From positions 1,054,001 through 1,118,000 of the forward strand of contig NZ_CP088298.1 in assembly GCF_021117425.1 (NCBI RefSeq): a DNA stretch of 64,000 nucleotides, given 5' to 3'. Origin of the DNA: Brevibacterium zhoupengii. GTDB lineage: Bacteria > Actinomycetota > Actinomycetes > Actinomycetales > Brevibacteriaceae. Positions 19,604-29,783 of this stretch are shown here, piece by piece; within the stretch, counting starts at the first letter, position 1; each line of letters starts with the position of its first letter. The translations under genes were made by a program, and so were the position numbers. Below the pieces are notes generated by a model that was not told where the DNA came from, did no database searches, and worked only from the letters and a program-made list of their open reading frames with translations.

Positions 19604-20890
19604 ATGTTCATCTACCGCGCCCGTGTCTTCGACACACCGACTAACCCCTTCAGCGGGGGAAGCCTGCGCTCCGACTCTGACGTCGCTCTCGTCGTCGATG
19701 ACGGACTGATCACCGCCCGCACCGATTTCGCGAGTGCGACCGCGGACCATCCCGACGCCGAGGTGGTCGACCTCCGTGCCGGTGTCCTCATCCCCGGCCT
19801 CATCGACACCCACGTCCACTACCCGCAGATCCGTGCCATCGGCTACCTCGGCAAGCCCCTGCTCGACTGGCTCGACCACTGTGCCCTGCCCGAAGAGGCG
19901 AAGCTGGGCGATCACGACTACGCCTCGGCCCTGGCCGGCGAATTCCTCACCGGACTGACCTCGGCGGGGACCACCTCGGCGATGGTCTTCGGTTCGCACT
20001 TCGCGACCGCGATGGACACCTTCTTCACCCAGGCCGCCGAGGTGGGTCTGCGGATCACATCGGGACTGGTCACCAGCGACACGATCCTCCCGGAACCGCT
20101 GCTGACGAGCGTGGAGAGGTCCGTGTCCGAGAGCCAGGACCTCATTGATCGTTGGCATGGGAAGGGCCACCTTCGGTACGCGGTGACCCCGCGCTTCTCC
20201 TTCTCAGCCGGTCAAGAGCTGCTGGCTGCAGGCGGGCAGCTGGTGGCCGACAACCCGGGCATCTGGGTGACCTCGCACCTCAACGAGAACCGCGACGAGA
20301 TCGCCGGTGTCGCCGAGAAGTTCCCCGAGGCACTCGACTATCTCGACACCTACGACCGGGCCGGCCTGTTCAACCGGCAGACGATCCTGGCCCACAACGT
20401 CCACCCGAGCGATCGCGAACTGGCGCGGATGGCAGAAGTGGGGGCCGCCTCGGCGCACTGCCCGACCTCGAACTCGAACCTGGCCAGCGGGTTCTTCCCG
20501 CTGCGCCGACACATCGAGGCCGGGGTCCGTGTGGCACTGGGCTCCGACGTGGGCGCGGGAACGGGATTCTCCCTGTTCAAGGAGGGTGTCCAGGCCTACT
20601 TCATGCAGCAGCTCGATCCCTCCGGCGGTCTGCCGTTGAGCTCGGCACACCTGCTGCACCTGGCCACTGCGGCCGGCGCCGAGGCGTTAGAACTGAGCGA
20701 TCAGGTCGGGGACCTGTCCGAGGGCAAGCGCTTCGATGCCGCCTACATCCAGCCGACCGCGGGTCAGCCGCTGGCCGTGGGACTTGAGCACGCCAGCAGC
20801 GATGACGACGCCCTGGCGAAGATCTTCGCCATGGGGACCCCAGCCGACATCGCCCAGGTGTGGGTCGACGGCCGGCTCGTGAAGGGCTGA
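19604..20890 (+). CDS. guaD: Guanine deaminase
   Basis: The 428-residue amidohydrolase converts guanine to xanthine and ammonia. Family features are PGLIDTHVHYPQIRAIGYLG (HxH zinc ligands near 66), VFGSHFATAMDTFF, TPRFSFSAGQELL (guanine deaminase-specific PRF), THLNENRDEI with a metal His, AHCPTSNSNLASGFFPLRR, and LGSDVGAGTGFSLF (metal Asp). ATG 19604 has AAGGAG 7 nt upstream; an in-frame start at 19403 would run antisense through xdhC. Its product is the substrate of the XdhABC complex encoded just before it. Confidence 0.95.
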   Translation: MFIYRARVFDTPTNPFSGGSLRSDSDVALVVDDGLITARTDFASATADHPDAEVVDLRAGVLIPGLIDTHVHYPQIRAIGYLGKPLLDWLDHCALPEEAKLGDHDYASALAGEFLTGLTSAGTTSAMVFGSHFATAMDTFFTQAAEVGLRITSGLVTSDTILPEPLLTSVERSVSESQDLIDRWHGKGHLRYAVTPRFSFSAGQELLAAGGQLVADNPGIWVTSHLNENRDEIAGVAEKFPEALDYLDTYDRAGLFNRQTILAHNVHPSDRELARMAEVGAASAHCPTSNSNLASGFFPLRRHIEAGVRVALGSDVGAGTGFSLFKEGVQAYFMQQLDPSGGLPLSSAHLLHLATAAGAEALELSDQVGDLSEGKRFDAAYIQPTAGQPLAVGLEHASSDDDALAKIFAMGTPADIAQVWVDGRLVKG

Positions 20891-20893
20891 GGG

Positions 20894-22468
20894 TCAGCGG
20901 TGGTTGTCTGAATCGCTGGTGACCACCTGCTTCACGCTGGCGGTGTCGACGATGTCACCGCAGTCGATCGCGGCTTGGATCTCCTCGGCCTGCTCATCGG
21001 GGACGAGTGGGATCTCCTCGCCGTCGCAGTCGACGAACTTCCCATCGATGAATTTGTCGCCCTCGCGCAGATCCTTGAGGTTCGAGGGCGTGAGGAAGCG
21101 TGCCGGTTTCGCGGCGTAGACGGAAGGGTTGGTCGAGTTGCCGAAGCGCAGCTCGTTGAACAGGAGGTTGAGCAGCACCGCCATGATCGCGGCCGAGGAG
21201 ATTCCCGAGTGGAAGATCGTCTGCACCCAGGACGGGAAGTGCTCGTAGAAGTCGGGCTTGACCACGGGGACGAGGGCGAAGGCGAGGGACGCGGAGACGA
21301 TGATGAGGTTCATGTTGCCCTCGAACTTCACCTCCTTGAGGTTGCGGATGCCTGATCCCGACACGGTTCCGAAGAGGATGAAGCCGGCGCCGCCGAGGAC
21401 GGGCATCGGCACCGCAGCGACGACCTGACCGAGCACGGGCATGAGTCCCAGGAGGATGAGGATGACGCCGCCCGCGGAGACGACGAAGCGGGAGCGGACC
21501 CCGGTCAGCGCCACGAGGCCCACGTTCTGTGCGAAGGCCGACTGGGTGAAGGAGCCGAAGAAGGGTGCGATGACCGAGGAGGCCATGTCGGCGCGCAGGC
21601 CGGCCGCGACCCGCTTCTTGTCGACCGGGGTGCCGATGATCTCGCCGACGGCCAGCACATCGGCCGCGGTCTCTGTCTTGATGACGAGGATGACGATGAG
21701 CATCGACCCGATCGCAGCGAGGTCGAAGGTCGGTGCGCCGAAGGGCAGCAGTCCCGGGATCGCGACGGGGGCGCCCTGCCCGACCTCGGAGAAGTCAGTC
21801 ATGCCCATGGCGGCACCGATGCCCGTGCCGATGATGAGGCCGAGCAGGATCGACAGCCGCGAGATGGCGGCCGAGCCGACCTTGCTCAGCAGCAGGATGA
21901 CGGCGAAGGTGATGAACGCCAGGGCGATGTTCTGCACGGAGCCGTAGTCCGCAGCGGCCTCATCGCCGCCCATGGCCCAATTGGCCGCCGTCGGGATGAG
22001 AGTGAGTCCGATGGCCGTGATGACCACCCCGGTGACCACGGGTGGGAAGAAGCGGATGATCCGCGCGAAGAACGGGGCGATGACGAAGCCGATGACGCTG
22101 GCGACGATGACCGCGCCGAAGATGTCGCTGAGGCTGCCGCCGCCGGTGAGAATGGCGAGCATCGTCGCGACTCCGGCAAAGGAGACACCCTGGATGAGCG
22201 GGAGCTTCGACCCGACGAGGGGGAGGCCGATGCTCTGGATGAGTGTGGCGATGCCGCCGACGAAGAGGCTGGCGGTGACCAGCGCGACGAGCTGATCGCC
22301 GTCGACACCAGCTGCCTTGCCGATGATGAGGGGCACCGCGATGATCCCGCCGTACATTGTGAGGACATGCTGGAGCCCGTAGGCGAAGAGCTTGGGCACT
22401 GGGAGCCACGCGTCTTCGGGTCGCTTGGACCCGGGTGGGAGGGACTTCGTCGTCGAATTCTCGGTCAT
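20894..22468 (-). CDS. NCS2 family xanthine/urate permease
   Basis: The 524-residue protein has 12-14 membrane helices and the nucleobase-ascorbate transporter signatures: PKLFAYGLQHVLTMYGGIIAVPLIIG at the start, the QH motif, PLIQGVSFAG, IKTETAADVLAVGEIIG (a variant of the usual FETTGD region near residue 275), FFGSFTQSAFAQNVGLVALTGVRSR and PVLGGAGFILFGTV. It is likely a proton symporter for urate or xanthine. A hydrophilic C-terminal tail of about 80 residues (KPARFLTPSNLKDLREGDKFIDGKF) is longer than usual. It converges on guanine deaminase with 3 nt between stops and is divergent from hyi, with operator copy B 33 nt upstream. Confidence 0.9.
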   Translation of the reverse strand: MTENSTTKSLPPGSKRPEDAWLPVPKLFAYGLQHVLTMYGGIIAVPLIIGKAAGVDGDQLVALVTASLFVGGIATLIQSIGLPLVGSKLPLIQGVSFAGVATMLAILTGGGSLSDIFGAVIVASVIGFVIAPFFARIIRFFPPVVTGVVITAIGLTLIPTAANWAMGGDEAAADYGSVQNIALAFITFAVILLLSKVGSAAISRLSILLGLIIGTGIGAAMGMTDFSEVGQGAPVAIPGLLPFGAPTFDLAAIGSMLIVILVIKTETAADVLAVGEIIGTPVDKKRVAAGLRADMASSVIAPFFGSFTQSAFAQNVGLVALTGVRSRFVVSAGGVILILLGLMPVLGQVVAAVPMPVLGGAGFILFGTVSGSGIRNLKEVKFEGNMNLIIVSASLAFALVPVVKPDFYEHFPSWVQTIFHSGISSAAIMAVLLNLLFNELRFGNSTNPSVYAAKPARFLTPSNLKDLREGDKFIDGKFVDCDGEEIPLVPDEQAEEIQAAIDCGDIVDTASVKQVVTSDSDNHR

Positions 22469-22500
22469 ATCTCAGCCTTCCGGAGTAAGCCTCATTACTC

Positions 22501-22525
22501 TTCCGTATCGTGGATTCGATCTTCC
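22501..22525 (-). promoter_or_regulatory. Composite purine-regulon operator, copy B (upstream of urate permease)
   Basis: Read on the minus strand: GGAA - 6 nt - ATCC - 7 nt (ACGATAC) - GGAA. It matches copy C almost exactly in layout and in the 7-nt spacer. It shares the 306-nt divergent gap (22469-22774) with copy C; apart from these two motifs I see no other element there. Confidence 0.6.
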
Positions 22526-22709
22526 ACAAAGTGTGATCTCCACTACGTTCTGCCTCTTTTTCTGCGAAGTCAAATACGCGATTCGGGTAGCTGGTTTCGA
22601 TATTCGGGGCAAGTCGTCGGCACTGCGCTGCCTTCGAGAATTTCCGACTAATCCGCCTCGGTGGGTTGACTCCGTCTCAGTTGCCTGCCTATGCTTGATT
22701 TCATCAAAC

Positions 22710-22734
22710 GGAAATGAGTTTCCACAATACGGAA
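22710..22734 (+). promoter_or_regulatory. Composite purine-regulon operator, copy C (upstream of hyi-glxR-gcl)
   Basis: GGAA - 6 nt - TTCC - 7 nt (ACAATAC) - GGAA, a complete match to the composite motif, 40 nt before the hyi start. Confidence 0.65.
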
Positions 22735-22774
22735 AACATGAATCCACACTCGCAGCGACGCGAAGGAGAATCCC

Positions 22775-23587
22775 ATGACGACATTCGATTTCACCAATGC
22801 CGACAGCTACATCCTCAACTGCTCCACCCTGCTCACCGAGCTGCCCGTGATGGAGCGGGCGCAGGCGGCCAAGGATGCCGGCTTCAGCCAGGTCGAGTTC
22901 TGGTGGCCCTTCGACGGCAACCCGAGGCCCTCCTCGGCGGAGGTCGATGAGTTCATCGCCTCACTCGACAACGCGGGCGTCGAATTCAAGGGCCTGAACT
23001 TCTGGGCAGGGAACATGGCCGGCGGCGACCGCGGCATGGTCTCGATCAAGGGCGCCGAGGCCGACTTCGCAGCCAACGTCGACATCGTCGTCGAGATCGG
23101 CCGCCGCACCGGCTGTCGCGCCTTCAACGCCCTCTACGGTCTGCGCACCGAAGGCCAGACGCCTGAGGAGCAGGACGAAGTCGCCGTGGCCAACCTCAAG
23201 CTCGCCGCCGACGCTGTGGCCGCCATCGACGGAACCGTGCTCGTCGAACCCGTCTCCGGAGCCGAGGACTACCCGCTCAAGCGCGCCTCAGACGCCGCCG
23301 AGGTGGTCGATCGGGTCCGCGACCAGGGTGTTGGCAACATCGCCGTCCTCGCCGACTTCTTCCACATGTCGATCAACGGCGACGACGTGGCCGCGGTCAT
23401 CGAGGCCGACGCCGCGAAGTTCGGACACATCCAGATCGCCGACGCAGCCGGCCGCGGAGCACCCGGAACGGGCGAACTGCCCCTGCAGGACTGGATCAAC
23501 CGCTCCTACGAACTCGGCTACACCGGCTCCATCGCCCTCGAATACAAGCAGGATCGCGCCACCGCATTCGAATGGCTCGCGAACTGA
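22775..23587 (+). CDS. hyi: Hydroxypyruvate isomerase
   Basis: The 270-residue TIM-barrel enzyme (AP endonuclease family 2 fold) interconverts tartronate semialdehyde and hydroxypyruvate. Family marks are NCSTLLTELPVMERAQAAKDAGFSQVEFWWPF, NALYGLR, GTVLVEPVSG, VLADFFHMSINGDD, GHIQIADAAGRGAPGTGELPLQDW and IALEYKQD, with the metal-binding Glu, Asp, His and Glu residues. It is the first gene of hyi-glxR-gcl, the glyoxylate-to-glycerate route, and ATG 22775 follows GAAGGAG. Confidence 0.93.
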   Translation: MTTFDFTNADSYILNCSTLLTELPVMERAQAAKDAGFSQVEFWWPFDGNPRPSSAEVDEFIASLDNAGVEFKGLNFWAGNMAGGDRGMVSIKGAEADFAANVDIVVEIGRRTGCRAFNALYGLRTEGQTPEEQDEVAVANLKLAADAVAAIDGTVLVEPVSGAEDYPLKRASDAAEVVDRVRDQGVGNIAVLADFFHMSINGDDVAAVIEADAAKFGHIQIADAAGRGAPGTGELPLQDWINRSYELGYTGSIALEYKQDRATAFEWLAN

Positions 23588-23631
23588 ATCCGCCTCCACC
23601 TCCGACTTTCCTCACCAGATAGGACACGAAC

Positions 23632-24513
23632 ATGAGCAAGACAATCGCATTCATCGGACTCGGAATCATGGGTCTGCCGATGGCCAAGAACCTCGTCAGC
23701 GCCGGCTTCACCGTCCGCGGCTACAACCGCTCACCCGAGAAAGCCGCCGAACTCGCGAAGGCAGGCGGCCAGGCCGCATCCTCCATCGCCGAGGCGGTCG
23801 ACGGTGCCGATGTCATCATCACCATGGTCCCCGACTCACCCGACGTCGAAGACGTGCTCACCAGCGAGGAGGGCATCCTCGCCCACGCCAAGTCCGGCGC
23901 GTACTGGATCGACAACTCGACCATCCGTCCCGACGTCGCCAAGAACCTCTCCGCTCAGGCGGCGGAGAAGGGTCTTAAGCCCCTCGACGCACCGGTCTCC
24001 GGTGGCGAGGCCGGCGCGGTCAGCGGTGCACTGTCGATCATGGTCGGCGGCGAACAGGCCGACTTCGATGCCGTGGCCGATGTCTTCGACGCCATCGGCA
24101 AGACCATCGTCCTCGTCGGGCCCTCGGGCTCGGGACAGACCGTGAAGGCCGCGAACCAGCTCATCGTCGCCGGCAACATCGAACTCCTCGCCGAAGCTGT
24201 CGTCTTCCTCGAGGCCTACGGAGTCGAGACCACCTCGGCGCTGCAGGTCCTCGGCGGGGGACTGGCCGGATCGAAGGTTCTTGAGCAGAAGGGCCAGAAG
24301 ATGCTCGACCGCTCCTTCGACCCCGGGTTCCGGCTGGCACTGCACCACAAGGACATGGGCATCGTCACCGCAGCAGCCCGCGAGGCCGGCGTCGCGATCC
24401 CACTCGGATCGGCCGTCGCCCAGCTTGTGGCCTCGACCGTCCAGCAGGGCAACGGAGGACTCGACCACTCGGGTCTGTTCACCGTCGTCGAGCAGCTCTC
24501 GGGCAAGAAGTAA
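23632..24513 (+). CDS. glxR: 2-hydroxy-3-oxopropionate (tartronate semialdehyde) reductase
   Basis: This 293-residue beta-hydroxyacid dehydrogenase reduces tartronate semialdehyde to D-glycerate with NAD(P)H. The N-terminal dinucleotide motif is FIGLGIMGLPMAKNLVSAGF; the substrate loop DAPVSGGEAGAVSGALSIMVGG is near 120; the catalytic Lys lies in GQTVKAANQLIVAGNIELLAEA near 170; KDMGIVTAAAREAG is near 240. It lies 44 nt after hyi and 89 nt before gcl on the same strand. Confidence 0.94.
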   Translation: MSKTIAFIGLGIMGLPMAKNLVSAGFTVRGYNRSPEKAAELAKAGGQAASSIAEAVDGADVIITMVPDSPDVEDVLTSEEGILAHAKSGAYWIDNSTIRPDVAKNLSAQAAEKGLKPLDAPVSGGEAGAVSGALSIMVGGEQADFDAVADVFDAIGKTIVLVGPSGSGQTVKAANQLIVAGNIELLAEAVVFLEAYGVETTSALQVLGGGLAGSKVLEQKGQKMLDRSFDPGFRLALHHKDMGIVTAAAREAGVAIPLGSAVAQLVASTVQQGNGGLDHSGLFTVVEQLSGKK

Positions 24514-24602
24514 TCCCCACCACGAACCGGACCGGCGACAGCGTCGTCGCCGGTCCACTGAACTTCGGTCCTTGACTGGGCCACTGAAACGAAGGAAGAA
24601 CA

Positions 24603-26399
<1,797 letters not shown>

Positions 26400-26469
26400 T
26401 CGGGGCTTACTAGCCGCTGCGCAGCGGACGCGGTGCAGCAGTCGCATCAGATGTCGGCTGCATCACAAT

Positions 26470-26479
26470 TGGTATACCA
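26470..26479. promoter_or_regulatory. Palindrome TGGTATACCA upstream of allantoinase
   Basis: A perfect 10-bp palindrome whose core GTATAC fits the GTM-KAC core bound by many FadR-subfamily GntR regulators. It lies 166 nt before allB. No GntR gene is in the window, so the assignment is speculative. Confidence 0.35.
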
Positions 26480-26564
26480 TAGTCCCGGGGGCGTCGGAGG
26501 GTTGATTCCGACTCTCCCGGGACTTGTCTGACATGCTTGGCGAGACACGTCGCAGCAGACATTG

Positions 26565-26601
26565 GGCATCGATGCCGTGGAAAACGGCCGGCATCGATGC
26601 C
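26565..26601. repeat. Twin GGCATCGATGCC palindromes in the allB leader
   Basis: The 12-bp perfect palindrome GGCATCGATGCC occurs at 26565-26576 and again at 26590-26601. The copies can also pair with each other as a 13-bp hairpin with an 11-nt loop. Their distance to the allB start is 44 nt. They may be a pair of operator sites or a leader hairpin; there is no U-tract, so it is not a standard terminator. Confidence 0.5.
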
Positions 26602-26645
26602 GAGCAGAGAGCTTGGCCCGCGGGCCGATCACATGAGGAGGATGC

Positions 26646-28025
26646 ATGAACGTCGATGACGCCGGTACACAGGGTCCTGACCAGGACTTCGACCTGATCA
26701 TTCGGGCACAGCGGGCGGTTCTGCCCGAGGGCGTGAGCGCGGCCGAGATCGGCGTTCGTGCGGGAAAGATCGTCGAGATCGCCACCGTGGGAGCGGTGCT
26801 CAGCGGTGCCGCCTCGGCGGATGCGAAGGTTGTCGACGTCGATGAGTCGCAGGTTCTCCTGCCCGGGCTCGTCGATTCGCACGTGCACGTCAATGACCCG
26901 GGCCGCAGCGAATGGGAAGGCTTCGCCAGCGCCACCCGCGCCGCAGCCGCCGGCGGAGTGACGACGATCGTCGACATGCCGCTGAACTCCCTGCCGCCGA
27001 CCGTCAACGTCGAATCCCTCGACATCAAGCGCGAAGTCGCCGCGGCCAAGGCCTTCATCGATGTCGGCTTCTGGGGCGGTGCGATCCCCGGCAATACCGG
27101 TGACCTCAAGCCGCTCTTCGACGCGGGCGTCTACGGTTTCAAATGCTTCCTTGAAGACTCAGGCGTCGACGAGTTCCCGCCCTTGGAGCCCGATGAGCTG
27201 CGCGCCGATCTGGCCGAGCTCGCGAAGTACGACGGTCTGCTCATCGTCCACGCCGAGGACCACTCGGTCATGGCCGAGGCCCCGAAGAACTCGGGCCGCA
27301 AATTCAGCGACTTCCTCGCCTCCCGCCCGCGTGAGGCCGAGAACGTCGCAATCGCCCGCGTCATCGAAGCCGCCCGCGAGACCGGTGCCCGCGCCCACAT
27401 CCTGCACCTGTCATCGGCAGACGCACTGCCCCAGATCGCGGAGGCCAAGGCCGAGGGCGTGAAGCTCACGGTTGAGACCTGCCCCCACTACCTCGTCTTC
27501 ACCGCCGAGGAGATTCCGGACGGCGCGACGACGCACAAGTGCTGCCCGCCGATCCGTGAGGAATCCAACCGTGAAGCCCTGTGGCAAGGACTTGTCGACG
27601 GCACGATCGACTGCATCGTCTCCGACCATTCGCCCTCGACGGCCGAACTCAAGCTGCTCGACACCGGCGACTTCGGTGCGGCCTGGGGCGGAATCTCCTC
27701 GCTGCAGCTGGGCCTCTCGCTCGTGTGGACCGAGGCCGCCAAGCGCGGCATCGACCTCGCCGAGGTGGTGGCCTGGATGTCTTCGGCCCCCGCCGCGGTC
27801 GCCGGGGTGGAGAACAAGGGCGCGATCGCGCTCGGCAACGACGCGGACTTCGCAGTCTTCGCCCCCGACGAGGAGTGGACGGTCGCAGCCGCAGAGCTCT
27901 ACCACCGCAACCAGATCAGCGCCTACGACGCCCGCACCGTCCGCGGCGCCGTCAAGCAGACGATCCTCCGCGGCGCCCCCGTGAACTTCGACGAGCCGCA
28001 GGGCCACCTGCTGCGCGCCCGCTGA
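26646..28025 (+). CDS. allB: Allantoinase
   Basis: The 459-residue cyclic amidohydrolase opens allantoin to allantoate. Metal ligands are visible in [17 protein letters not shown], the carbamylated Lys in [17 protein letters not shown] near residue 162, His in [11 protein letters not shown] and [14 protein letters not shown], and Asp in [24 protein letters not shown] is a typical allantoinase segment. GAGGAGG ends 5 nt before ATG 26646. It is on the same strand as gcl, 246 nt downstream, with its own leader carrying palindromes, so it may be a separate unit. Confidence 0.95.
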   Translation: MNVDDAGTQGPDQDFDLIIRAQRAVLPEGVSAAEIGVRAGKIVEIATVGAVLSGAASADAKVVDVDESQVLLPGLVDSHVHVNDPGRSEWEGFASATRAAAAGGVTTIVDMPLNSLPPTVNVESLDIKREVAAAKAFIDVGFWGGAIPGNTGDLKPLFDAGVYGFKCFLEDSGVDEFPPLEPDELRADLAELAKYDGLLIVHAEDHSVMAEAPKNSGRKFSDFLASRPREAENVAIARVIEAARETGARAHILHLSSADALPQIAEAKAEGVKLTVETCPHYLVFTAEEIPDGATTHKCCPPIREESNREALWQGLVDGTIDCIVSDHSPSTAELKLLDTGDFGAAWGGISSLQLGLSLVWTEAAKRGIDLAEVVAWMSSAPAAVAGVENKGAIALGNDADFAVFAPDEEWTVAAAELYHRNQISAYDARTVRGAVKQTILRGAPVNFDEPQGHLLRAR

Positions 28026-28038
28026 GGCACGGGTCCGT

Positions 28039-28102
28039 AAACCTCCCTGTCGTCACTAATTACGCCCGGCGCCGCGCGTGGATAGTGACGTCGGGGAGGT
28101 TT
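28039..28102. repeat. 64-bp palindromic element, copy 1
   Basis: Twenty-base arms (28039-28058, 28083-28102) pair with two mismatches around a 24-nt loop containing GGCGCCGCGCG. A second copy with perfect arms lies at 29194-29257; the two bracket the DUF559 gene exactly. Arms begin AAACCTCCC and end GGGAGGTTT. It can also act as a transcription terminator for allB. Confidence 0.75.
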
Positions 28103-28193
28103 TGTCGGTTCATTGCGGGCGTCATCCACAGGTTTATCCACAGTTTCCATCGTGGTGTGGCGGGTGACGCTGTTTGTTGTCATTATCTGCAGT

Positions 28194-29195
28194 ATGTATT
28201 CGATAATGACTACCGGGCGACTGTTGCGTTCTGGCTTCACCAAACGAGAGCTGGAGCGAGCTCAACGTTGCTGTGTTCGCCGAGTCGCTCGGGGTCGCTA
28301 TGCGGTCGAGCGAGCATGCGAGAACGTCGAGCATGAGAGCATCTGGGCCGCTGTGCGCGAGGGGCATGCCGAGGAGTTCGAGCTCTTCAACGACCGCCGA
28401 GACGCGCACCAATATCTCAAGGCCCTAGTTCGCGCTCGAGCGGAGAAGGTCAACGAGGAAGAAGCAACAGGGCGGACGAGTCGCAGACGCGAAGTCTTCT
28501 CACACCTCTCGGCCGCTCTCATCCACGAGCTTCCGATCGTCGTCGTTCCCGAGCAACGGGTGGAGGTCATCCGGCGCGGCGCTTCGCGCAGGCATCGCCA
28601 TCTTCGAGTCCGAAACACACAGCTGACTCCTGAGAGCGTAATGACGATCGGCATCTATAGGGTGACCACACTTGAGCAGACCCTTGTCGATGTCGCACTG
28701 ACCTATGAGCTCGCAACGGCGGTGGCAATGGTCGATCATGCTCTGCGTCAGGGCCTGACGTCGATGGAAGAGATTGAGATGGCTTTTGCTGAACGCGATA
28801 CAGCGCGTGCTCAGAGGAGAGCCCGGACTACGCTGGATTTAGCGGATGCACGGCGCGAGTCACCGGCAGAGTCAGTCGCCGCCGCACGATTCTTCGAACA
28901 TGGCATCGGTGGATTTGATCCGCAGGTGGATTTCAGGGACCGCAGCGGACGTGTCTTCGCTCGTGTCGATTTCTGTCATCGTGCGGCGAAGGTGATTGTC
29001 GAAGTGGACGGCCTCGCAAAATACTCCATGGGCCCTCGGACTCCTCGGAGAGCGCTTGAAGACGAAAAGGCTCGTGACGCGCAACTGGCTGCACTTGGAT
29101 ACAGGGTCGTGCATCTGACGTGGAAGCAGCTTTTTCTCGTAGGGCCCTTCGAGGACATCAAACGAATCGTATCTGAGCGAATCGTCGCACGCTAA
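28194..29195 (+). CDS. DUF559 endonuclease-like protein with AbiEi-type N-terminal helix-turn-helix
   Basis: The 333-residue protein begins with a short winged-helix segment of the AbiEi antitoxin type (LLRSGFTKRELERA, RRVARGRYAV), has a variable middle, and ends in a DUF559 domain related to Vsr/restriction nucleases: VDFCHRAAKVIVEVDG, EDEKARDAQLAALGYRVVHLTWKQL. The Asp of VDFC and Glu of IVEVDG are candidate metal ligands. The start is uncertain: ATG 28194 or 28206; 28113 would add an unlikely hydrophobic stretch. Codon use is more A/T-rich at third positions than in allB or uricase. The gene interrupts the purine cluster and is bracketed by twin 64-bp palindromes, which suggests acquisition. 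No toxin partner is adjacent; function unknown. Confidence 0.75.
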   Translation: MYSIMTTGRLLRSGFTKRELERAQRCCVRRVARGRYAVERACENVEHESIWAAVREGHAEEFELFNDRRDAHQYLKALVRARAEKVNEEEATGRTSRRREVFSHLSAALIHELPIVVVPEQRVEVIRRGASRRHRHLRVRNTQLTPESVMTIGIYRVTTLEQTLVDVALTYELATAVAMVDHALRQGLTSMEEIEMAFAERDTARAQRRARTTLDLADARRESPAESVAAARFFEHGIGGFDPQVDFRDRSGRVFARVDFCHRAAKVIVEVDGLAKYSMGPRTPRRALEDEKARDAQLAALGYRVVHLTWKQLFLVGPFEDIKRIVSERIVAR

Positions 29196-29257
29196 ACCTC
29201 CCCGACGTCACTAAAGAATCGCGGCGCCGCGCGGTATTAGTGACGTCGGGGAGGTTT
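29194..29257. repeat. 64-bp palindromic element, copy 2
   Basis: Perfect 20-bp arms (29194-29213 and 29238-29257) flank a 24-nt loop containing GGCGCCGCGCG, as in copy 1 at 28039-28102. The left arm begins within the TAA stop of the DUF559 gene. It lies between convergent genes and could terminate both. Confidence 0.8.
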
Positions 29258-29272
29258 AGGAGAGAGCTGGCC

Positions 29273-29740
29273 TCAGGCGCCGAGCTTCTCGCGGAGGCGG
29301 GCGACGTGGCCGTCGGCATCGACGTTGTATTCGACGTCGGAGAGGGTTCCGTCTTCGGCGATGACGAAGGTGGAGCGCAGGGTGCCTTCGAAGGTGTTGC
29401 CGTTGATCGTCTTCTCACCGAACGAGCCGTAGGCCTTCGCCAGCTCCGCGCCCGGATCCGAGAGCAGCGGGAAGGTCAGGTGCTGGTCGTCGGTGAACGC
29501 CTGCAGTGCCTCGGCGTCATCGGGGGAGACGCCGAGCACCTGGAACCCGGCCGCGGCCAGGGACGAGAGATTGTCGCGGAAGTCGCAGGCCTCGGTGGTG
29601 CAGCCGGGTGTTGCGGCCTTCGGGTAGAAGTAGAGGATGACCTTCTGCCCGGCGAAGTCCGCCTTCGAGTAGGTCTTTCCGCTGGCATCGGCCAGGGAGA
29701 AGTCCGGTGCGCTCTGTCCGACTTCGAGCTGTGTCGCCAT
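29273..29740 (-). CDS. bcp: Thioredoxin-dependent peroxiredoxin (BCP/PrxQ type)
   Basis: The 155-residue peroxidase reduces hydrogen and organic peroxides. It has APDFSLADASGKTYSKADFAGQKVILYFYPKAATPGCTTEACDFRD-type sequence; the peroxidatic Cys is in PGCTTEAC near 47 with the possible resolving Cys five residues on, the PrxQ arrangement. VLGVSPDDAE and FPLLSDPGAELAKAYG follow. It could handle hydrogen peroxide released by uricase, but this is context only. It lies 43 nt upstream of the glycerate kinase stop on the same strand order (glxK first transcribed gene is separate). Confidence 0.94.
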   Translation of the reverse strand: MATQLEVGQSAPDFSLADASGKTYSKADFAGQKVILYFYPKAATPGCTTEACDFRDNLSSLAAAGFQVLGVSPDDAEALQAFTDDQHLTFPLLSDPGAELAKAYGSFGEKTINGNTFEGTLRSTFVIAEDGTLSDVEYNVDADGHVARLREKLGA

Positions 29741-29783
29741 GATGATGCGTCCTTTCGTAGGTGACTGCTTGTGCTGGTGGTGG

